Source: CAIZIN01 sp964483025 (GTDB lineage: Bacteria > Patescibacteriota > Minisyncoccia > Phycocordibacterales > CAIZIN01). From it: a stretch of DNA of 10,218 nucleotides. Position 1 is the first letter of the stretch. The number at the start of each line of letters is the position of its first letter. Positions 6,288-10,218 of this stretch are shown piece by piece. Location: assembly GCA_964483025.1 (NCBI GenBank), contig CAYZZT010000024.1, positions 1-10,218 on the forward strand. The letters run 5' to 3'. The notes beneath the pieces are model-generated. The model worked only from the letters and a program-made list of their open reading frames with translations. It had not been told where the DNA came from and made no database searches. Made by a program: the position numbers and the translations under genes.

Positions 6288-6317
6288 ATTGTACTATCTT
6301 TTGGATAATAAGCACAA
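6288..6317 (-). promoter_or_regulatory. Promoter of the coiled-coil/DUF5663 operon
   Basis: On the minus strand TTGTGC (6317-6312), an 18-nt spacer and TACAAT (6293-6288) form a fair sigma70-like promoter. The predicted start is near 6281, giving a leader of about 30 nt before ATG 6250. The -35 lies 3 bp from the start of the composite repeat at 6320. Confidence 0.5.
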
Positions 6318-6319
6318 CT

Positions 6320-6474
6320 CCCCTAAAACAAATTTGAGTACAAATTTGTTCGGGCGAACAATTGTATTCAATTGTTTTAGCCTGTGGATAACCGGCTGAT
6401 TTTTAAGGAGCGAAGTGACTATAAAAATCGCCGTCCCGGAAATTATTTCAACAGAAATAATTATCCGGGATCCA
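6320..6474 (+). repeat. Composite structured repeat, unit 1 (155 bp)
   Basis: Order: CCCC, double-hairpin element (6323-6380), perfect DnaA-box 9-mer (6383-6391), a stem of GATTTTTA pairing with TAAAAATC around a short variable loop, then a 15-bp hairpin. In that hairpin CCCGGA-AATTATTTC pairs with GAAATAATT-a-TCCGGG (6435-6469, one bulged A). The unit ends GGGATCCA. Within the double hairpin, arm 1 is ACAAATTTG-agta-CAAATTTGT, the linker is TCGGGCGA and arm 2 is ACAATTG-tatt-CAATTGT. Unit 2 repeats this order 239 bp downstream with near identity outside the hairpin arms. Confidence 0.9.
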
Positions 6475-6496
6475 GAATTTAAATTTTTCAGACTGG

Positions 6497-6516
6497 ATTC
6501 CGGCCTCCGCCGGAAT
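6497..6516. repeat. Short palindromic repeat, ATTCCGGC type
   Basis: ATTCCGGC pairs with GCCGGAAT over 8 bp around CTCC, flanked by GG and GACA. From memory, palindromes of this form (GTCATTCCGG...CCGGAATCC) are scattered in many bacterial genomes as REP-like elements. It lies between the two composite units. Confidence 0.7.
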
Positions 6517-6558
6517 GACAAATACGGGGCGGATATAGGAGTCTTTCCTTTTTTCATT

Positions 6559-6705
6559 CCCCTAAAACTTTTGTCCCCAAAAGTCCGCGAGAGTGGTACT
6601 CCACTCTGCCTGTGGATAACCGGCTGATTTTTAAGGAGTGAGCTCACGACTATAAAAATCGCCGTCCCGGAAATTATTTCAACAGAAATAATTATCCGGG
6701 ATCCA
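6559..6705 (+). repeat. Composite structured repeat, unit 2 (147 bp)
   Basis: It has the same order of parts as unit 1, beginning CCCCTAAAA. The first hairpin is ACTTTTG-tccc-CAAAAGT (6567-6584). The second is AGAGTGG-tact-CCACTCT (6590-6607). Both stem sequences are unrelated to those of unit 1 yet still perfectly paired. From GCCTGTGGATAACC (6608) to GGGATCCA (6705) the copy is almost identical to 6380-6474; the main change is the loop segment near 6645, which here reads GTGAGCTCAC. The outer TTTAG arm is lost. Confidence 0.88.
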
Positions 6706-6820
6706 CGTTTATGCACAATCGTATGAAGTTGCTCCTTACTCTAGCTGTGGATAACTCCTTTGACTTCTACTGCCAAAGGTTTATAGTTTAGGTATTGATA
6801 TATACAAGGCGAAATACCAT

Positions 6821-6838
6821 ATGGCTTAACAGAGCCAT
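6821..6838 (+). repeat. Small hairpin in the gap upstream of the peptidase gene
   Basis: ATGGCT pairs with AGCCAT around TAACAG. Nothing else was recognised between 6760 and 6920 apart from AT-rich sequence. The function is unknown. Confidence 0.4.
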
Positions 6839-6928
6839 TTATGACTGAAAATCAGAACTCCATTAGTATTTAAAAAAAGGCTTATTTCTACAAAAATTAC
6901 AGATTCCGACCCTTCTCTGAAGGATGTT

Positions 6929-6934
6929 TATAAT
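6929..6934 (+). promoter_or_regulatory. -10 box for the M23 peptidase gene
   Basis: A perfect TATAAT lies 30 nt before the TTG start. The -35 is weak; the best candidate is TTCCGA at 6904-6909 with a 19-nt spacer. This is a tentative single-element call. Confidence 0.4.
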
Positions 6935-6964
6935 CGGATATATAAAGAAAAAATTATTGGCTTC

Positions 6965-7963
6965 TTGATAAAGTTTGTTTTTGTTGTGGTTTTTTTGGCT
7001 AGTCCTTTTATCGCAAGGGCTGGTTTTTTTGATACAATTTCCGGTTGGTTTTCTGGGGGATCTAATACAGCTTTGGCGGATGAGGGAGTTTCGGAAGCAA
7101 GAGTTTCTTTGCTTGAGGCTGCTACAAACTCAAATCCAACTTCTACAACAACTATTGATAATCTTTCTGTCGTTAATGGAAAAGCCCTTTTGAGCGAAGT
7201 GGGAGTAACGGGGACAATTGCAGATGTGGCTGATTCGTTGGCTCCTGATCAAATTTCAGTTTATGTTGTTCATAAAGGTGATACATTAGCATCTGTTGCA
7301 AAGATGTATAATGTGAGTCCAAACACAATAAAATGGGCAAATGATATAAAAGGGGCTATAAAAGAAGGAGATATTCTAACAATTTTACCTATTTCTGGTA
7401 TTGAATATGTTGTAAAAAAAGGCGATACGGTTTCTCTAATTGCTAAGAAATACAGTGCTGATGCAACAGAAATACAAGAATTTAACGATGTTGATTTAAA
7501 TGTGGGGCTTAAGGTTGGGCAGACAATTATAATTCCTGATGCTGTCCCAGCTGTTGCAATTGCTCCTACTATTAAGAAGACATCAAGTAAGACACAGGGA
7601 TCAAGTCCTTCATACGCAGGATATTATATGAACCCACTTCCTGGCGCTAGAAAATCACAGGGATTACATGGATATAATGGTATTGATTTAGCCGGTCCAG
7701 CCATTGGCACACCAGTACTTTCATCAGCTAAAGGAACTGTTATTTTGGCTAAATTTGGAGGATATAATGGTGGTTATGGAAATTATGTTGTTGTCTCGCA
7801 TCCAAATGGTACGCAGACACTTTATGCTCACCTAAACAGTGTTTCTGTAAGCCGAGGTGAAGTAGTTTTGCAAGGACAAAAACTTGGAGGTATGGGAAAT
7901 ACAGGAAGATCAACAGGTAAACATTTACACTTTGAGGTTCGTGGAGCGAAGAATCCCTTCTAG
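6965..7963 (+). CDS. Secreted LysM-LysM-M23 peptidoglycan endopeptidase, 332 aa
   Basis: This is probably an exported zinc endopeptidase that binds and cuts peptidoglycan cross-links during wall growth or division. The N-terminus MIKFVFVVVFLASPFIARAG is a signal peptide with a likely signal peptidase I site after ARA. LysM 1 (about 99-142, YVVHKGDTLASVAKMYNVS...) and LysM 2 (about 147-191, YVVKKGDTVSLIAKKYSAD...) bind glycan. The M23 domain (about 219-332) has LHGYNGIDLAG, YGNYVVVSHPNG, QTLYAHL (His289) and GKHLHFEV (His320, His322). In classical LytM-type enzymes the first two zinc ligands are spaced His-x3-Asp; here the likely pair is His235 and Asp241 (His-x5-Asp). The start is TTG. The frame stays open upstream to 6845 but offers no ATG, GTG or TTG there. 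A strong terminator lies 114 bp downstream. Confidence 0.93.
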   Translation: MIKFVFVVVFLASPFIARAGFFDTISGWFSGGSNTALADEGVSEARVSLLEAATNSNPTSTTTIDNLSVVNGKALLSEVGVTGTIADVADSLAPDQISVYVVHKGDTLASVAKMYNVSPNTIKWANDIKGAIKEGDILTILPISGIEYVVKKGDTVSLIAKKYSADATEIQEFNDVDLNVGLKVGQTIIIPDAVPAVAIAPTIKKTSSKTQGSSPSYAGYYMNPLPGARKSQGLHGYNGIDLAGPAIGTPVLSSAKGTVILAKFGGYNGGYGNYVVVSHPNGTQTLYAHLNSVSVSRGEVVLQGQKLGGMGNTGRSTGKHLHFEVRGAKNPF

Positions 7964-7964
7964 T

Positions 7965-8062
7965 AGGACGAGTACGTCCTCGCAGACTTACGCAGACTGC
8001 ACGCAGACTAACGCAGACTTGAATTCCGCATTGTCATCCTTGCGAATGCGAGGATCCATGGA
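7965..8062 (+). repeat. Dispersed structured repeat, copy 2
   Basis: One base after the peptidase stop codon a perfect 6-bp hairpin (AGGACG-agta-CGTCCT, 7965-7980) leads into four CGCAGACT octamers spaced 10, 11 and 10 bp. Then come GAATTCCGCATTGTCATCC and the hairpin ATCCTTGC-gaat-GCGAGGAT, ending GGATCCATGGAC. It matches copy 1 at 3002, but the hairpin stem is different and compensated, and two extra octamers are present. Confidence 0.85.
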
Positions 8063-8076
8063 CTCAGTAATTTAAG

Positions 8077-8106
8077 AGAGACTTTCCCAAAGGGAAAGTC
8101 TCTTTT
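8077..8106 (+). terminator. Rho-independent terminator of the M23 peptidase gene
   Basis: AGAGACTTTCCC pairs perfectly with GGGAAAGTCTCT (12 bp) around AAA, followed by TTT. It lies past the repeat and 17 bp before the convergent RNHCP gene. Confidence 0.8.
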
Positions 8107-8122
8107 GCATTCAAGCTAGCGC

Positions 8123-8413
8123 CTAGAGCCTAACAGCTATCTCCATCTCATCCCCCTCTGCCACCTTATTTCTCTTTTGATATCCACATTTTTCGCATGT
8201 GTGCACAATTATCCATTCCCCCATTTTTCCTTCAATAGATGTTGGTTTCATCATTCCTTTGCACTCCGCTTCCCTGTCCCCCGGATGCACATCCACATGT
8301 TTAGACCATAAACACTTTGGACAATGATTTGTATAACCATCACCAATAACTTCTGCGCCACAATGTTCGCAAATAAAATCTTCTATGTTTCTTTTGAATT
8401 TTAAACTAGACAT
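8123..8413 (-). CDS. RNHCP-domain zinc-binding protein, 96 aa
   Basis: This is a small cytoplasmic zinc-ribbon-like protein. Cys15-x2-Cys18 (FICEHCG), then YTNHCPKCLWSKHVDVHPGD (Cys31, Cys34), then Cys51 in the ECKGMMKP segment, then Cys73-x2-Cys76 (HTCEKCGYQKRNKVAEGD). The whole pattern fits the RNHCP domain, known for its Arg-Asn-His-Cys-Pro signature; here the Arg is replaced by Thr. Two CxxC pairs plus conserved His residues suggest bound zinc. The biochemical role of the family is not established to my knowledge. The length is typical for a stand-alone RNHCP protein. ATG 8413 is chosen because the domain begins within ten residues. The gene lies downstream of the MYG1-like gene on the same strand, but a strong terminator separates them, so it is probably transcribed alone. 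Confidence 0.88.
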   Translation of the reverse strand: MSSLKFKRNIEDFICEHCGAEVIGDGYTNHCPKCLWSKHVDVHPGDREAECKGMMKPTSIEGKMGEWIIVHTCEKCGYQKRNKVAEGDEMEIAVRL

Positions 8414-8420
8414 TTTTTAT

Positions 8421-8426
8421 TTTATA
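8421..8426 (-). promoter_or_regulatory. -10 box of the RNHCP gene (possibly leaderless)
   Basis: On the minus strand TATAAA lies exactly 7 nt before ATG 8413, the same geometry as the helicase gene. No Shine-Dalgarno is visible and the -35 is not convincing. Confidence 0.35.
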
Positions 8427-8440
8427 ACTCCGAGTATATC

Positions 8441-8480
8441 AAAAAAAACCACCGGCACAAACTTGCGTTCGTACCGGTGG
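8441..8480 (-). terminator. Rho-independent terminator of the MYG1-like gene
   Basis: On the minus strand CCACCGGTACGAAC pairs with GTTTGTGCCGGTGG (14 bp, two G-U wobbles) around a GCAA tetraloop of the GNRA type, followed by eight T. It lies 26 bp past the stop codon at 8507. Confidence 0.9.
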
Positions 8481-8506
8481 GGTGAATGTCGAAACAATCA
8501 AACAGC

Positions 8507-9685
8507 TCATTTCGCAAATGCGCCTTCGAGCTGGCGGGTTGCCCGTGAAGGTTGAAACGCCATCGGATCAACCTGGAAACCCTTTTCCTTTCGGGCAAAG
8601 GTTTCTTTGATGATTTCCAACAGTTCGCCTGGGGTTAGCACCGTCGGCTCGATCATGGTTGCGGAAAGCGAACCATTGAAGAGCATTGAATGTGCGCCTT
8701 CGAGTAAATGCCACATCAGGAGTTCTGGGTGAGTTCCCTCCATGGCCAGCGAGGCGGTATCTTTGATGACGACTCCACGCTTCTTGGCCTCGGCTTTACG
8801 AATTCCTTCGGTCAGCCCAGTCAGATCGATTTTCAAGCGCGTATCAGTGAAGACTTGGATATTGCCGTCACTGCTTTTTTGCACAAAAAGTTCAATCTTA
8901 CAGAAGCGCGCCGCGGAGTTCATCACTGCGCCAAATTCCTCACCTTGTTCTTTGTTCAGCTCGACGAACCCGATTTGCAGAGGACCGAAGTCTTCTGTGT
9001 TCAAGGTCTGCCGTTTCCCGTAGTGTTGGAAATGTTTTTTCGCTTTCACGAACATTTCCTGGCGCTTTTCAATGGCGAGGTCGGCGAGAGCCTTCCACTC
9101 GTTGGCTTTTTCTTCTGTGGCGTAGGCCTTTATCAGCTCATAACCACTTTCTAGCGTGGTCGGCCCGGTGGCAACGCCTGGTTGCTTTTCCTCGTGGGTA
9201 TATTCAGCCCAGAAGACTGTTTCATACCAGCCGAGGACGTCTTCGAGTGAAAACTTTGCCATATGAAGGATCTTCACAATGGATGGGATTTCATTCTTGA
9301 CATTAGAGCCGTTCCGATCTTCTTGCAGAGTTTGCGCGAGGATCTTCATGAGCCCTGGGTTTCCGCTGATGCCGAGTTTATCGGCGACTAAGGTTGCGGC
9401 GCAGATGTTTCCATCTTTCTTGCCGTGCTCGTCGAACATTCCTTTTCCTGTACCGAGGCCGATGATGTTTTCAGGCAGGTCGCCCTCTTTGAGGATGCCC
9501 CCACTGAATTCTGTGACTGTTGCAGTTGTGACTCCAGGAAACATCTCTTCGCCAAAGTGGCGGAGAAGAATGAGACTTAGGAGTTCGTCTGCATGTGATG
9601 ATGTGTGGACAAGAATTTGTGTAATCTGTTTCACTCTGACTTTGCTTCTATTTGTTTGATTTTTTCGTTTTTTAAGGGCGCCCAC
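8507..9685 (-). CDS. MYG1/UPF0160-like putative metal-dependent hydrolase, 392 aa
   Basis: The N-terminal half reads ILVHTSSHADELLSLILLRH (His27, His31, Asp33, Glu34), then IIGLGTGKGMFDEHGKKDGN (Asp85, His87), then CAATLVADKLGI. This order (H-x3-H-x-D/E, glycine strand with FDxH, small-residue helix) is that of MYG1/UPF0160 and related DHH-like phosphoesterases, which use these residues to bind divalent metal. The second half (about 215-390) is less recognisable, with QIGFVELNKEQGEEFGAVMN and THPELLMWHLLEGAHSMLFN. Substrate unknown. The longest frame begins at GTG 9685; GTG 9634 (VKQITQILVHT) would start closer to the conserved core and may be the true start. There is a strong own promoter and terminator, so it is monocistronic. 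Two hand-counted 60-base lines inside the gene are near 57-60% GC against about 35% in a neighbouring gene, which suggests acquisition or unusual codon use. Confidence 0.65.
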   Translation of the reverse strand: MGALKKRKNQTNRSKVRVKQITQILVHTSSHADELLSLILLRHFGEEMFPGVTTATVTEFSGGILKEGDLPENIIGLGTGKGMFDEHGKKDGNICAATLVADKLGISGNPGLMKILAQTLQEDRNGSNVKNEIPSIVKILHMAKFSLEDVLGWYETVFWAEYTHEEKQPGVATGPTTLESGYELIKAYATEEKANEWKALADLAIEKRQEMFVKAKKHFQHYGKRQTLNTEDFGPLQIGFVELNKEQGEEFGAVMNSAARFCKIELFVQKSSDGNIQVFTDTRLKIDLTGLTEGIRKAEAKKRGVVIKDTASLAMEGTHPELLMWHLLEGAHSMLFNGSLSATMIEPTVLTPGELLEIIKETFARKEKGFQVDPMAFQPSRATRQLEGAFAK

Positions 9686-9716
9686 ATTGAATGGCTCGCT
9701 GACTTAACTATCTACT

Positions 9717-9745
9717 ATTATAGCATAAGTAGTCTAAAAAGTCAA
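9717..9745 (-). promoter_or_regulatory. Strong sigma70-type promoter of the MYG1-like gene
   Basis: On the minus strand TTGACT (9745-9740), a 17-nt spacer and a perfect TATAAT (9722-9717). This is the best promoter in the window. The start is predicted near 9710, giving a leader of about 25 nt to GTG 9685 or about 75 nt to GTG 9634. Confidence 0.8.
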
Positions 9746-9826
9746 TCAAATTGAAAACATGCAAAAACCAAGCCTAAAACACTAGATTATTTGGGTATTT
9801 GGGAGTGTTGGGAGTTTGTTCTTTGA

Positions 9827-9854
9827 CCAGATTTTTGCTGGCGCAAAAATCTGG
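9827..9854. repeat. Spacer hairpin 1 of the tRNA-like repeat cluster
   Basis: CCAGATTTTTGC pairs perfectly with GCAAAAATCTGG (12 bp) around TGGC. It sits directly before tRNA-like unit A, as the other two spacer hairpins (9949-9975 and 10072-10092) flank unit B. The sequence just before it (GGGAGTTTGTTC) resembles the start of the units and may be a decayed third copy. Confidence 0.7.
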
Positions 9855-9861
9855 GCTCGAC

Positions 9862-9952
9862 GCCGGGAGTTTCTCCCATTACATGGGCGGTACACCCTTC
9901 GTATCGTACTCGCTTCGCTCCGTGCGATATACTCAGGGTCTTCGAATCCCTG
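9862..9952. repeat. Cloverleaf-like repeat, unit A
   Basis: GCCGGGAGTTTC is followed by hairpin CCCAT-tac-ATGGG (9875-9887), CGGTAC, and a long arm in which ACCCT (9894-9898) pairs with AGGGT (9935-9939). Inside that arm is TCGTATCG...CGATATACTC. The unit ends CTTCGAATCCC, a tRNA T-loop-like motif. Unit B has the same plan with compensated stem changes. The outer stem is degenerate here. Confidence 0.75.
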
Positions 9953-9975
9953 AAAAATGCTAACGCATTTTTAGG
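9949..9975. repeat. Spacer hairpin 2 of the tRNA-like repeat cluster
   Basis: CCT-g-AAAAATGC pairs with GCATTTTTAGG around TAAC, with one bulged G. It overlaps the end of unit A and the start of unit B. Confidence 0.65.
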
Positions 9976-10071
9976 CCGGGAGTTTCTTCCATTACATGGA
10001 CGGTACAGGTTTCGTATTTTTTCAAATGAGTACATTCTCAAAAATATACTCAACCTCTTCGAATCCCGGCC
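9974..10071. repeat. Cloverleaf-like repeat, unit B
   Basis: The outer stem GGCCGGGA (9974-9981) pairs perfectly with TCCCGGCC (10064-10071). Inside are TCCAT-tac-ATGGA (9988-10000), CGGTAC, and a long arm AGGTT (10007-10011) pairing with AACCT (10052-10056). That arm encloses TCGTATTTTT...AAAAATATACTC with an AATG-agta-CATT tip. CTTCGAATCCC closes the unit. Together these form a three-way junction resembling a tRNA outline, though no anticodon arm of normal size is present. Confidence 0.75.
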
Positions 10072-10092
10072 GCACCTTCTTCAAGAAGGTGC
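10072..10092. repeat. Spacer hairpin 3 of the tRNA-like repeat cluster
   Basis: GCACCTTCTT pairs perfectly with AAGAAGGTGC (10 bp) around a single C. It lies between unit B and the terminator hairpin behind tRNA-Pro. Confidence 0.75.
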
Positions 10093-10093
10093 T

Positions 10094-10153
10094 CGCCCCG
10101 ACAAAATGAAAAAACTGCACTTGGCCGTGCAGTTTTTTCATTTTGTCGGGGCG
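10094..10153 (-). terminator. 27-bp perfect inverted repeat acting as tRNA terminator
   Basis: Arms 10094-10120 and 10127-10153 are perfect reverse complements around TTGGCC. Read from the tRNA, the inner part CTGCAC-ggccaa-GTGCAG followed by TTTTTT is a classical terminator. The outer part extends through CATTTTGT to CGGGGCG, so the right arm contains the whole 3' acceptor strand of the tRNA and the left arm is an inverted copy of it. Confidence 0.8.
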
Positions 10154-10218
10154 CCGGGATTCGAACCCGGAGTCACTCGCTCCCAAAGCGAGCATGTTAG
10201 CCGTTACACTACGCCCCG
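10146..10218 (-). tRNA. tRNA-Pro (anticodon TGG)
   Basis: A complete 73-nt cloverleaf fits on the minus strand: acceptor CGGGGCG/CGCCCCG (7 bp), D arm GTGT/ACAT, anticodon stem CTCGC/GCGAG with loop TTTGGGA (anticodon TGG, reading CCA and other Pro codons), a short variable region, T arm CCGGG-TTCGAAT-CCCGG, and discriminator A. The CCA tail is not encoded (the gene is followed by CAA), so it must be added by a nucleotidyltransferase. The 5' end coincides with the window edge. A terminator hairpin starts inside the acceptor stem. Confidence 0.93.

Larger units (their letters stand above)
6383..6754. promoter_or_regulatory. Cluster of four DnaA-box matches (possible origin or DnaA-binding region)
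   Basis: Matches to TTATNCACA: TTATCCACA on the minus strand at 6383-6391, 6611-6619 and 6746-6754, and TTATGCACA on the plus strand at 6709-6717. The first two lie in the composite repeat copies; the last two lie outside. The gap is long, partly AT-rich and without genes. No dnaA or dnaN is in the window. One further perfect match occurs inside the intein coding region (1624-1632), so single matches are not meaningful. Only the clustering is. Confidence 0.4.

Noticed and set aside
6294..6716. Minus-strand frame of 140 codons
   Set aside because: It is built from the two composite repeat units; its protein repeats RIIISVEIISGTAIFIV because the DNA is duplicated. There is no start context and no protein-like features.
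7980..8022. CRISPR-like array of CGCAGACT units
   Set aside because: Units are only 8 bp with 2-3 bp between them. There are no spacers of 25-40 bp and no cas genes.
8708..9659. Plus-strand frames of 93-148 codons over the MYG1-like gene
   Set aside because: The minus-strand frame has family motifs, promoter and terminator. The plus-strand frames are long only because the gene is GC-rich and has few stops.
9787..10053. Minus-strand frame of 88 codons
   Set aside because: It reads through the cloverleaf-like repeats and spacer hairpins. Such frames (GVEPRF type) typically arise from tRNA-like sequence and are not real proteins.

Overview
The window looks like a piece of an AT-rich Patescibacteria (CPR, Parcubacteria-like) chromosome. 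That assignment is an inference. It rests on small single genes with long structured intergenic gaps, a LysM-M23 envelope peptidase, a DUF5663-like protein, an RNHCP zinc protein, two candidate leaderless promoters, and a tRNA gene without an encoded CCA. No sequence search could be run.

Layout. Positions 1-2984 (minus) hold a UvrD/PcrA-type DNA helicase that runs off the left edge and is interrupted by a 364-residue in-frame intein inside helicase motif III. Positions 3001-3504 hold no gene but are packed with inverted repeats. A good sigma70-like promoter (3505-3533) then drives a 79-residue small protein (3659-3898, plus). Two hairpin terminators follow (3992-4070), then a period-7 tandem array (4083-4152). 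A two-gene minus-strand operon (4156-6250) encodes a 596-residue coiled-coil protein with an internal duplication, coupled by an 11-bp overlap to a DUF5663-like protein. Positions 6318-6960 form a second gene-poor stretch. It holds two copies of a roughly 150-bp composite structured repeat and four matches to the DnaA box. A secreted LysM-LysM-M23 endopeptidase follows (6965-7963, plus), with a repeat related to the one at 3002 directly behind its stop codon. On the minus strand come an RNHCP zinc-ribbon protein (8123-8413) and a MYG1/UPF0160-like putative metal-dependent hydrolase (8507-9685). The hydrolase gene is visibly richer in GC than everything else. The right end (9827-10218) carries two tandem cloverleaf-like repeats with covarying stems, a 27-bp perfect inverted repeat, and a tRNA-Pro(TGG) gene.

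The protein genes do not form one pathway: they cover DNA repair, cell-wall remodelling, unknown coiled-coil and zinc proteins, and a probable hydrolase. The most unusual content is (i) the motif III helicase intein with a non-LAGLIDADG central domain, and (ii) several families of noncoding repeats in which whole stems change sequence between copies while pairing is kept, often around a 4-nt AGTA loop.
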